Assembly (NCBI RefSeq): GCF_041679265.1
Contig: NZ_JBGFSM010000017.1
Location: 20,520 to 84,519, forward strand
DNA: 64,000 nt
Origin: Autumnicola sp041679265
GTDB taxonomy: Bacteria; Bacteroidota; Bacteroidia; Flavobacteriales; Flavobacteriaceae
Direction: 5' to 3'
The notes under the pieces were generated by a model. That model was given only the letters and a program-made list of their open reading frames with translations, was not told the origin of the DNA and searched no databases. Within the stretch, counting starts at the first letter, position 1; every line of letters begins with the position of its first letter. Positions 46,063 to 53,663 of this stretch are shown here, piece by piece. Both the position numbers and the translations under genes were made by a program.

Positions 46063-47494
46063 TCATAATCTATAAAATTTGCGGGCAAGTTTCTTCATCC
46101 ATGGCTTAATATCTTTGAGGATCCTGTTGCGAAGTAATATCTTGTGCATATTTGCCGCCGTGGGATAAGGATAAATTTTTTTTATAATTCCCTTTAGGGG
46201 AATTCCGGCGGAATTTGCCAAAACCAGTTCCTGGAAAATTTCTCCCGCGCCAGGGGCCATTATACTGCCTCCCAGGATTTTTGCTGAAGAGGAGTTGTAT
46301 CTCTTCTTTTCCAGAAACAAATATAATCCTGCCATCCTGAAAATTAGCGGTCACCGCGCGGTCACTTTCTGAAAAATCATTTTCAAGCCGTTCGTATTTG
46401 GTGTTTTTTGCTTCCAGTTGTTGTTCCGTCCAGCCAAAAGTGGCTATTTCAGGATCTGTAAAAGTCACCCAGGAAAAATGACTAAAATCCAGCTTCTTCT
46501 TTAAAGGGGAAAGAAAATTGTTCAGCAGCAACATGTTATGCATTTCTGCCGCATGAGAAAATTTCATATTCCCGGCTGCATCACCGCTTACAAAAACGTT
46601 TTTATTGCTGGTTTGTAACTTCCTGTTCAGCTTTATTTTCCCTTCTTCCATTGTTATCCCGGCTGCTTCAGGGTCAAGATCAGCAAAATTAAGTTCTCTT
46701 CCCAGGCCCATAAAAACAGCATCTACGGGAATTTTTATTTGAGCCTCAGCTGTATTCAGGATTGCTTCAGAAGAGGAAAGGATTTCAGCAATTTCGGCCT
46801 TCAGCATAAAATTGATGTTTTCCCGCTCCAGTTTTTGCTGAAGTGCATAGCTAATCACCGGATCTTCCTTCTTCAGAATACGTTCTCCCCTGTCTACTAT
46901 TGTAACCTTGCAGCCAAGCCTGGAAAATGCCTGTCCCAGTTCCAGGCTTACCGGGCCGGCCCCTAAAAACAGAAAATTTTCCGGCAGTAAAGAAATTTCG
47001 AAAATATTCTCATTGGTGTAGCAATTTACAAACTGCAGGCCTTTCACCGGTATTTTACGCGGAGCAGAACCGGTAGCAATGACCAGGTTTTTTGCGTGAT
47101 ATTCTTCCCCGTTCACCCGGATAGTTTTAGAAGCAGTAAACTTTGCATTCCCAAGCAGGACGTGCAAACCTTTTTTCTGAAGCTCATCCACATTTTCATG
47201 ATGCTCAATAATTTCCTGCCTTTGTTTTACATATTCCATGACTTTCTCCAAATCTACGCGTCCCTTTACCTGCATTCCAAAGTTGCGCGCCTCCATTGTA
47301 TCATGCACTTTATTAGCCGCATATAAAAAGCTTTTACTGGGAATACAGCCGGTATGGAGACATTCGCCCCCAATTTTTTCAGCAGACCTGTCCACCAGCA
47401 ATACCTTAGCTCCAAATTCCAGCATGCCAAGGGCGATCCCAAGCCCGCCGGAACCTGACCTTATTACAATAAGATCGAACTGCTTTTCTTTCAT
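46063..47494 (-). pseudogene. Frameshifted pyridine nucleotide-disulfide oxidoreductase
   Basis: Reads as a mercuric reductase-like flavoenzyme from 47494 (GGECLHTGCIPSKS redox pair, LGAGPVSLELGQAF NAD motif, VSGDAAGN) until FQDGRI near 46325. The family C-terminus (AKILGGSIMAPGAGEIFQELVLANS, then YPYPTAAN) then continues in another frame to 46063. Skipping one base in ATTATATTTG rejoins GRI with YLFLEKKRYNSS, so a single-base insertion explains the break. The unshifted frame runs on to a stop at 46106 with unrelated sequence. The first FAD glycine is also lost (VIRSGSGG, codon AGG where GGG is expected). Decay is likely, although a sequencing error could explain the frameshift alone. Confidence 0.8.
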
Positions 47495-47585
47495 TGTTCA
47501 GAAAATTTTCATGATATCCTGGCACAAAAAAAGCCGGCTTCTAAAAAGAAACCGGCCCTTAACTTTAATTTTTATGGATGAGCTA

Positions 47586-48131
47586 TTACTGCGCATCGCG
47601 GTATTCAAACTTCTGGCCTCCAACTGAAACACCAGCCATGGCTCCGGCTTTTGGCATTATTGCCACTCCCACGCCATCCTGAAAATCTATGGACTTGGAA
47701 CGTCCTTTTTCAAGAATTACGGCAGAAGCATTTGCAGTTAATTCATAATCTCCGCTCTTAAAATCTTCAACGGCAGAATCTGTCTGGAAGAAAATCACTT
47801 CCCTGTATGCCTTACCTCCAATCTGGAACCCAATATCCAGTTGTTTCAATTCAGTATATCCCTGCATATTTCCGTTTTCATATAGAATTCCGTTACCTGA
47901 AGCTCCTCCCAGAACATAGGCCCCTTTTCCAACATTTGGAAAGATGGCGTATCCTGCGGAAGTCTGGAATAACTCCTGAATATCAGGTTGGGCTTCTATC
48001 ATAGCCTCCTTGGCATTTTGCGCATCTTTTACAAGTTTATCTGGACTGGTGGAAAGCGAACTACAACTTGTAACTCCCAGCACCATTAAGAACAACATTG
48101 AAATAGAAAGTTCTCTAGTCAACAATTTCAT
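47586..48131 (-). CDS. SYLF-domain (YSC84-like) lipoprotein, copy 1
   Basis: A 181-residue lipoprotein (lipid cysteine 23 in GVTSCSSLST) with a SYLF / YSC84-related lipid-binding domain: AGYAIFPNVGKGAYVLGGASGNG, DIGFQIGGKAYREVIFF and the end GVSVGGQKFEYRDAQ. It is a tandem paralogue of the gene at 48229-48819, with the same length of core and nearly the same sequence. SYLF proteins bind phosphoinositides in eukaryotes; the bacterial role is unknown. The promoter region is duplicated along with the gene. Confidence 0.9.
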   Translation of the reverse strand: MKLLTRELSISMLFLMVLGVTSCSSLSTSPDKLVKDAQNAKEAMIEAQPDIQELFQTSAGYAIFPNVGKGAYVLGGASGNGILYENGNMQGYTELKQLDIGFQIGGKAYREVIFFQTDSAVEDFKSGDYELTANASAVILEKGRSKSIDFQDGVGVAIMPKAGAMAGVSVGGQKFEYRDAQ

Positions 48132-48157
48132 AATAATCTGATTTTTTGGTTTTTAAC

Positions 48158-48204
48158 AAGTTAAAAATCCTTAAGCGCGCATGCTGTTAAGCATTTGTTA
48201 TTTC
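48158..48204 (-). promoter_or_regulatory. Promoter of SYLF copy 1, shared with copy 2
   Basis: On the minus strand: AAATAACA, then GCTTAACAGCAT (48193-48182), 13 nt, then TTTTTAACTTG (48168-48158), 26 nt before the ATG. The same three blocks with identical spacing precede copy 2. TAACTTG resembles the -7 element TAnnTTTG. The conserved GCTTAACAGCAT is not the usual -33 TTTG, which may mean an alternative sigma factor or an activator site. Confidence 0.6.
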
Positions 48205-48228
48205 ACGAAAGTTTAGCTTTTCCTGAGC

Positions 48229-48819
48229 CTAATCTTCGGCACGGTATTCAAATTTCTGGCCTCCTACAGAAATTTCTATCATTGCGCCTGCTTTAGGCAT
48301 GGTAACTATTGCCCTGCCTTCTTTAAAATCTATGCTTCTTGCCTCTCCTTTTTTAAGGATCACGGCTGATGCACTTCCGGAAAGGCTATATTCCCCGTCC
48401 TTGAAATCCTGCAGTTCCTGCTGTGTTTGAAAAAGAATGGCCTGCCGGTACGCCTGGCCTCCAAACTGCAACCCTATATCTACCTGGCGCAATTCTGCGA
48501 ATCCCTGTACCTGGCCATTTTCAAAGAGCACACCATTTCCCGCGGCTCCACCAAGAATATAGGCTCCTGCCCCTACATTTGGAAAAATCACATAACCTGC
48601 GGCTTTCTCAAACAGATCGTCCAGGTTAGCACTGTTTTCAATAAAGGCAGCTTTGGAATCTTTCGCATCGTTTATCAAATCTGCTTTTTTATCTTCATCT
48701 ACAATTGCTTCAGATTCATCATCATAGTCATCATCTGTTTGTGCGTTAATTATCCCTGTAGACAGGATGAGGCTTAACATCAATAAATTTCTGAATAGTT
48801 TTTTTCTGAACGTTTTCAT
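48229..48819 (-). CDS. SYLF-domain (YSC84-like) secreted protein, copy 2
   Basis: A 196-residue protein with a Sec signal (about 1-26, ending GIINAQ) rather than a lipobox, followed by an acidic stretch (TDDDYDDESEAIVDEDKK) and the SYLF domain (AGYVIFPNVGAGAYILGGAAGNG, DIGLQFGGQAYRQAILF, EISVGGQKFEYRAED). It differs from copy 1 in lacking the lipid anchor and in the acidic linker, so the two are probably soluble and membrane-bound forms of one function. Confidence 0.9.
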   Translation of the reverse strand: MKTFRKKLFRNLLMLSLILSTGIINAQTDDDYDDESEAIVDEDKKADLINDAKDSKAAFIENSANLDDLFEKAAGYVIFPNVGAGAYILGGAAGNGVLFENGQVQGFAELRQVDIGLQFGGQAYRQAILFQTQQELQDFKDGEYSLSGSASAVILKKGEARSIDFKEGRAIVTMPKAGAMIEISVGGQKFEYRAED

Positions 48820-48844
48820 TTTTTAGTGGTTTTAAAATTTACAT

Positions 48845-48891
48845 CAAGTTAAAAACCTGGAGCTTTATATGCTGTTAAGCTTCTGTTATTT
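48845..48891 (-). promoter_or_regulatory. Promoter of SYLF copy 2, shared with copy 1
   Basis: On the minus strand: AAATAACA (48891-48884), GCTTAACAGCAT (48880-48869), 13 nt, then TTTTTAACTTG (48855-48845), 25 nt before the ATG. The spacer sequence differs from copy 1 while all blocks are identical, which points to selection on the blocks. Confidence 0.6.
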
Positions 48892-49107
48892 TGTATTTCC
48901 TTTAATTTAAAGCACTTCCCTTACTCATTAGGACGGCAGGTACATCCAATTGCGGGAGGTAATCGCTTTAAAATACCTATTAATGGGTATAGACAAGCCC
49001 TCTTAGAACCTATAACTTCCTAAAAAAGGCAGTGGGATTGCGGTTCAATTAAAAACACTCCTCCTTCAAAAAATTAAAATCAGAGATAACGCACTAAATA
49101 CTAACCT

Positions 49108-50664
49108 ATGAATTCATGTAAAACTTTAATTTTAGTACTACTGAGTCTTGCTGTTATCAGCTGCTCAAAAAATGAAAGCATTTCTAATGATGATGGCCTG
49201 GGAACGGAGATACAAAATAAAACCGGGATTTTTCGTGACAGCGATGTGGAAGGGCTATATTATGAAACAGAAACCAAAAGCGGTTACACCACGGCATCCG
49301 GAGAATATGATTATCTTGAAGGGGAAACCGTCAGCTTCTATGCAGGCGATATTAAGTTGGGGTCTGCCCAGGCAGGTCCGGTAATGACCCCCATGAATAT
49401 TGCCTCTACCCCGAATGCTTCCATTGAAAGTGAAGAGGTGAAAAATATTGCCGCATTCCTGCAAACTCTGGATTTTGACGGAGATCCCTCCAACGGGATA
49501 AAACTGGAACCTCAGGTGCTGGAGGCATTACGTATTTCAGAAATAGATTTTACTCAACCGGTTACAGAAATAATAGGTGAAATAGTCATCATGGTTAAGC
49601 AAAACGCCGGGATAGACCTGGAAGCTGTTTATCCTGAAGAAGCCGTTGCCCATCTTGCCAATACCCTGGGCGAAGAATATGTATCTGAGGATATGGTTTA
49701 TACCCAATTTCTCCCCGTACTGGAAAGCTGGGTACATCATAATTATCCTCCCAACAGTGTTAGCTGGATACATAGTACAGATGAAAATGGTAAGATTATT
49801 AGCTCCAGCCTTTTTGAAAATATTCCCTCTCGGAAACTTGCCCAATATAATTACACAACCTATTCTGAGGAGTACCCGGGTGTACCCACAGAAGCAGAAT
49901 ATACATTTTATAACAATTTCAATTATTCTTTATCCAATGCAGTAGCGACCTCCCAAAGAAAATTTTTGCTGAAAGATACAGGTTTGGCAGGAATGCAGGA
50001 GATATTGGAAAACACTTCCCGGGAAATCGAATTTATCAGCATAGAGGATGAAGGGCAAATATCTGAAGCCGGATTTTATACTATTAATCCTGATGGTTCT
50101 AATAAGGAATTTCTAAGAAGAGAGATCTATACTTTTGATGAAAACGGGAATAATGCCAGCAAATCACTGTATATCTCTCATGCCGGAACTGGCGGGCTAA
50201 CCACCAGGTATACTTTTACTTATAAACAATTTGGTGATCTGGATAAGATTTATCAAGAGGGGCCGGGCAACCTGTCTCAAACTACAAGCTACTATTACAG
50301 GGATAACCATAGCCTGGAAAATAGAATGGTGGAAGCTGTTAATCAGGGAGTTGTAAGCAGGCTAACCGAGTATATATATGATGAAAATGAAAAAATTTCC
50401 GAATATTATATTACCGAAGGGGAATGGAGGAGCGAATACCTGGAATTTTTTGAAAACGGAGACTTTAAAACCGTAAACACTTATTACCAGGATTGGTTAC
50501 AGGAAGAAATTACAGTTAACGAAAACCGCTCTTCTGTATGGTTAATCAGGGATATAGACATGAGCGGAAGTTACAGGGTAGAATACAAAGACGCTGATGG
50601 AAATATTACAAAAACTGAATATTACGATGATAATGGCCAGTGGTTGGAAACCCTAATTGCCTAA
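49108..50664 (+). CDS. Hypothetical lipoprotein with MORN-like C-terminal repeats
   Basis: A 518-residue lipoprotein (lipid cysteine 19 in LAVISCSKNES). The N-terminal part has the pattern GIFRDSDVEGLYYETETKSG, then TTASGEYDYLEGETVSFYAGDIKLG, found in secreted adhesin-like lipoproteins of several phyla. A middle region of helices follows. The last ~200 residues hold tyrosine-rich YD/MORN-like repeats (for example YIYDENEKISEYYITEGEW and VEYKDADGNITKTEYYDDNG), as in YwqK-type proteins. No catalytic motif is recognised. It is probably surface-exposed; a strong terminator follows. Confidence 0.7.
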   Translation: MNSCKTLILVLLSLAVISCSKNESISNDDGLGTEIQNKTGIFRDSDVEGLYYETETKSGYTTASGEYDYLEGETVSFYAGDIKLGSAQAGPVMTPMNIASTPNASIESEEVKNIAAFLQTLDFDGDPSNGIKLEPQVLEALRISEIDFTQPVTEIIGEIVIMVKQNAGIDLEAVYPEEAVAHLANTLGEEYVSEDMVYTQFLPVLESWVHHNYPPNSVSWIHSTDENGKIISSSLFENIPSRKLAQYNYTTYSEEYPGVPTEAEYTFYNNFNYSLSNAVATSQRKFLLKDTGLAGMQEILENTSREIEFISIEDEGQISEAGFYTINPDGSNKEFLRREIYTFDENGNNASKSLYISHAGTGGLTTRYTFTYKQFGDLDKIYQEGPGNLSQTTSYYYRDNHSLENRMVEAVNQGVVSRLTEYIYDENEKISEYYITEGEWRSEYLEFFENGDFKTVNTYYQDWLQEEITVNENRSSVWLIRDIDMSGSYRVEYKDADGNITKTEYYDDNGQWLETLIA

Positions 50665-50721
50665 AAACCAACATCAGGTAAAAGCCCTTACTTCAGCTGA
50701 CACCAATAAAGTCAAAAAACA

Positions 50722-50763
50722 CTAAAACCTTGAAAATCATACGATTAACAAGGTTTTAGTTTT
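50722..50763. terminator. Terminator between a lipoprotein gene and tRNA-Arg
   Basis: CTAAAACCTTG (50722-50732) and CAAGGTTTTAG (50749-50759) form a perfect 11-bp stem with a 16-nt loop and a TTTT tail. It can end both the plus-strand gene at 49108 and the minus-strand tRNA. Confidence 0.8.
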
Positions 50764-50781
50764 GCTTAAAATGCTCCAAGT

Positions 50782-50851
50782 AGCCTCACCAGGAATCGAA
50801 CCTGGATCTAAAGTTTAGGAAACTTCTATTCTATCCATTGAACTATGAGGC
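50782..50851 (-). tRNA. tRNA-Arg (anticodon CCT)
   Basis: On the minus strand the acceptor GCCTCAT pairs with GTGAGGC. The D arm contains TTCAATGGATAGAA, the anticodon stem GAAGT/ACTTT encloses loop TTCCTAA with anticodon CCT, and the T arm CCAGG-TTCGATT-CCTGG is intact. CCA is not encoded. Ends are placed to about one base. Confidence 0.9.
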
Positions 50852-50962
50852 CAAACCGGGCACAAAAATAATAATGTTTTCAGAAATACATCAAATTATG
50901 GCGTAAATCTTACCAAAATCAATTTCAGCTTATTTAATTTTAGGGTAAAACATGAGAAAACA

Positions 50963-51268
50963 ATGAGATATCTTTTTATCCTTTTTGCTGCACTGCTCTT
51001 TATTATCATTCCGGGTTGTAAAAATATGCCGAAGGAAAATAAAATTAAAACAACGGGAACACTGGAAGCCCGGGGAATCACATCCTACCAGTATGGCACC
51101 CATATCCTGGAAACGGAAGAAGATTTTTTTGCCTTAAGAAGTGATACTATAGACCTTACAAAATATGAAGGTGAAAAAATAAGAATTTCTGCCACAAAAA
51201 TAGAAGGTTATCCCATAGAGGGCGGCCCGGCATTTTTAAATGTCCTTAAAGTGGAAAAAGCAGAATAA
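50963..51268 (+). CDS. Small lipoprotein, OB-fold-like
   Basis: A 101-residue lipoprotein (lipid cysteine 19 in IIPGCKNMPKE). The mature part (TGTLEARGITSYQYGTHIL...IDLTKYEGEKIRISATKIEGYP) has the strand pattern of a short OB-fold such as that in NlpE-like proteins. Function is unknown. It precedes the DUF2490 gene by 48 bp on the same strand. Confidence 0.7.
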   Translation: MRYLFILFAALLFIIIPGCKNMPKENKIKTTGTLEARGITSYQYGTHILETEEDFFALRSDTIDLTKYEGEKIRISATKIEGYPIEGGPAFLNVLKVEKAE

Positions 51269-51316
51269 TTACCCTTTCTCCGCTATCCCTCTTATCTTAG
51301 CGCTCAAAAAACTAAA

Positions 51317-52012
51317 ATGAAGCGAAAACATCTCATTCTTTTACCTGTACTTTTACTTTTTTTGAATACTGTTTCAGCTCAGGTAAATGAAGATCAGACC
51401 GGCGCATGGTACATGTATTTCTGGAATACCGGGATTAAAGAAAGCAACTTCGGGATACAGGGAGATGTACAATACAGGAACTGGAACCTTGGAGGCGACC
51501 TGCAGTTGTTGATTTTGAGGGGTGGTTTTAGTTATGCCATCCCCACCACTAAAATAAAACTAAGCGCCGCTTACGGCTATTTTACTTTTGGCGCCTTTGG
51601 CGAAAGTAATGCTACCGTACATGAAAACCGTATACAGGAAGATGTTTCCTTTAAGCATCAAATTGCGAAGCGGTTGTATTTTCAGCACCGGCTGAGATAT
51701 GAGCAGCGCTGGATTGAAGATCAGGATTTCAGAACCCGGTGGAGATATATCCTGGGCCTTAAAATTCCTTTGAACCAGAAGAATTTACAGAAGAATTCCC
51801 TTTACCTGGTACTTTCAGATGAAATTTTCTTCAACGGCGAAAAGAATACTGGCAACGGTTTAAGCGTGGATACTTACGACAGGAACTGGCTTGCCGGCGG
51901 CCTGGGGTATTCCCTGCTGGATAACCTACAGGTAGAATTGGGATATATGCAGGAATCTGCTAATAATGCAGATAAAGGCCAGATTCAGTTAAGTTTGCAT
52001 CATTCCTTCTAA
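51317..52012 (+). CDS. DUF2490 outer-membrane protein
   Basis: A 231-residue protein with a Sec signal (about 1-21, ending VSAQ). It has DUF2490 features: GAWYMYFWNTGIKESNFGIQGDVQYRNW at the start, a central RLYFQHRLRYEQRW block, and a final LSLHHSF ending in phenylalanine, as expected for an outer-membrane beta-barrel. Function is not known. It lies 46 bp upstream of the DUF1028 gene. Confidence 0.85.
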   Translation: MKRKHLILLPVLLLFLNTVSAQVNEDQTGAWYMYFWNTGIKESNFGIQGDVQYRNWNLGGDLQLLILRGGFSYAIPTTKIKLSAAYGYFTFGAFGESNATVHENRIQEDVSFKHQIAKRLYFQHRLRYEQRWIEDQDFRTRWRYILGLKIPLNQKNLQKNSLYLVLSDEIFFNGEKNTGNGLSVDTYDRNWLAGGLGYSLLDNLQVELGYMQESANNADKGQIQLSLHHSF

Positions 52013-52058
52013 TTCTTATTTAAGGAATGTATATATTTAAAGCTTTAATAACTTTACT

Positions 52059-53045
52059 ATGAATAAACCTTTACTTTCCATTTTATTGATAAGTATGAGT
52101 GCCATTTGTTTCTCCCAAAATCCAGGTATTAAAAAAGATGCCTTTGCCCATACCTTTTCTATTGTTGCACGGGACACCGTTACCGGGGAGATGGCTGTTG
52201 GGGTGCAAAGCCACTGGTTTTCTGTAGGCGCCTTAGTTCCCTGGGGGAAATCTGGCGTTGGGGTGGTGGCAACACAATCCTTTGTTAATCCGGCTTATGG
52301 CCCAAAAGGCCTGGCCTTAATGGAAGAGGGAAAATCTGCCGATGAAGCCCTGGAAACTCTTGTGAATAATGACGACGGAAGAGCATTCCGGCAGGTAGCC
52401 TTTTTAGATATGAACGGCAATACAGCAGCATTTACCGGTGAGAATTGTGTGGAAGCCGCGAGTGACATCAGCGGAAAAAACTTTTCTGTACAGGCCAATA
52501 TGATGCTGAATGCGAAAGTAGTTCCTGCCATGGCTGAAGCTTTTCATCTAAATGCAAAATTGCCTTTGGCTGAAAGAGTGGTGGAAGCATTACGGGCAGC
52601 TCAAAAAGCCGGTGGGGACATCCGCGGCAGGCAGTCGGCGGCATTAATTGTGGTAGGACCGGAAAAAGCTGCCAATGTTTGGGAAGATAAAAAAGTAGAC
52701 CTACGGGTAGACGATCATGAAAATCCTGTGGAAGAACTGGCCAGGCTTCTTAAAACTGCCCGTGCTTATGAATATATGAACCGGGGAGATCTTGCCGTGG
52801 AAGAAGGGAATATAGATAAAGCGCTGAAGGAGTATGGTACAGCTGAAAAAATGTTTCCCGAAAACCTGGAAATGAAATTCTGGAAAGCAGTAGCCCTTGC
52901 CAATAGTGACCGGCTGGAAGAAGCTGAACCCATCTTCAAAGAAATCTTTGCTAAAGATGAAAACTGGAGAACCATGCTTACCCGTTTACCTGCTTCCGGA
53001 CTTTTAAATCTTTCAGAAGAAGAAATAGACGAAATCATAAATTAA
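52059..53045 (+). CDS. DUF1028 (Ntn-hydrolase-like) protein with TPR tail
   Basis: A 328-residue protein with a Sec signal (about 1-20). Residues ~28-225 are DUF1028: HTFSIVARDTVTGEMAVGVQSHWFSVG, WGKSGVGVVATQSFVNPAYG and GGDIRGRQSAALIVV, a fold related to Ntn hydrolases. The C-terminal ~90 residues look like TPR helices (YEYMNRGDLAVEEGNIDKALKEY, then NLEMKFWKAVALANSDRLEEAEPIF). Secretion is consistent with a periplasmic or extracellular hydrolase. The substrate is unknown. It probably shares a transcript with the small His/Cys-motif lipoprotein 12 bp downstream. Confidence 0.85.
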   Translation: MNKPLLSILLISMSAICFSQNPGIKKDAFAHTFSIVARDTVTGEMAVGVQSHWFSVGALVPWGKSGVGVVATQSFVNPAYGPKGLALMEEGKSADEALETLVNNDDGRAFRQVAFLDMNGNTAAFTGENCVEAASDISGKNFSVQANMMLNAKVVPAMAEAFHLNAKLPLAERVVEALRAAQKAGGDIRGRQSAALIVVGPEKAANVWEDKKVDLRVDDHENPVEELARLLKTARAYEYMNRGDLAVEEGNIDKALKEYGTAEKMFPENLEMKFWKAVALANSDRLEEAEPIFKEIFAKDENWRTMLTRLPASGLLNLSEEEIDEIIN

Positions 53046-53057
53046 TAAAAGTTCAGT

Positions 53058-53411
53058 ATGAAAAACTTTCTTATAAAAGGCACTATGATATTTTTAACTG
53101 TTTTCAGCTTTGTTTCCTGCAAAGAAGCCGAAGTTGAAAAGCCGGAAACTCCCGAAGCCCCTACCGTAGAATCCAGTTATCTTAATAAAGAAAAAAATAC
53201 AGGTGCCGAGGTTACTTACAATCCCCCGCATGGCAAACCGAATCACCGCTGTGATCTGCCGGTGGGTGCCCCTTTGGGAAAAACAGCTGCGGTTTCTCCT
53301 TCCTCAAATCAATCGCCGGTAAGGTTAAAGTCGGCTACTCCAAAAATAAATCCTCCACATGGGGAACCGGGACATGATTGCTCCATTCCGGTTGGCGCAG
53401 AATTAAATTAA
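53058..53411 (+). CDS. Small lipoprotein with duplicated PPHGxPxHxC motif
   Basis: A 117-residue lipoprotein (lipid cysteine 21 in FSFVSCKEAE). After a Pro/Glu linker it holds two copies of one motif: NPPHGKPNHRCDLPVGAPL (about 55-73) and NPPHGEPGHDCSIPVGAEL (about 98-116, the C-terminus). Each contains two His and one Cys with fixed spacing, suggesting a metal- or haem-binding or disulfide-forming unit; that is inference. Single copies of similar motifs occur in other Bacteroidota lipoproteins, as I recall. No function is known. Confidence 0.7.
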   Translation: MKNFLIKGTMIFLTVFSFVSCKEAEVEKPETPEAPTVESSYLNKEKNTGAEVTYNPPHGKPNHRCDLPVGAPLGKTAAVSPSSNQSPVRLKSATPKINPPHGEPGHDCSIPVGAELN

Positions 53412-53470
53412 AATAGGTAAAAGGTGAATTTCTTCATTTGATACCTGAGGTAAAATTTGACTACTCATTA

Positions 53471-53510
53471 AAAGCACTTCAAGGCTCTGTCCCTGAGGTG
53501 CTTTATATTT
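53471..53510 (+). terminator. Rho-independent terminator after the 51-53 kb gene set
   Basis: AAAGCACTTCAAGG (53471-53484) pairs with CCTGAGGTGCTTT (53492-53504), with one bulge and one G-U pair, a 7-nt loop, and a T-rich tail. The remaining part of the 252-bp gap before the S9 peptidase shows no gene. Confidence 0.7.
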
Positions 53511-53663
53511 CACTCCAGTCTCAGTATATCTATTTTCAAAATTTAATGCTCAAACTTCAGCTATAAGCAAAAGATTCTGGATTTTCTTAGCAAGTAGAAA
53601 ATGTAGATTCAAAAAATCATGGCATTTTAAGTATATTGCCGTTTATACTTCAACAAAAAATTC

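Noticed and set aside
45321..47494. Arsenosugar biosynthesis cluster
   Set aside because: Only a TIGR04283-type glycosyltransferase gene and a broken oxidoreductase are present; the radical SAM and other partner genes are missing.
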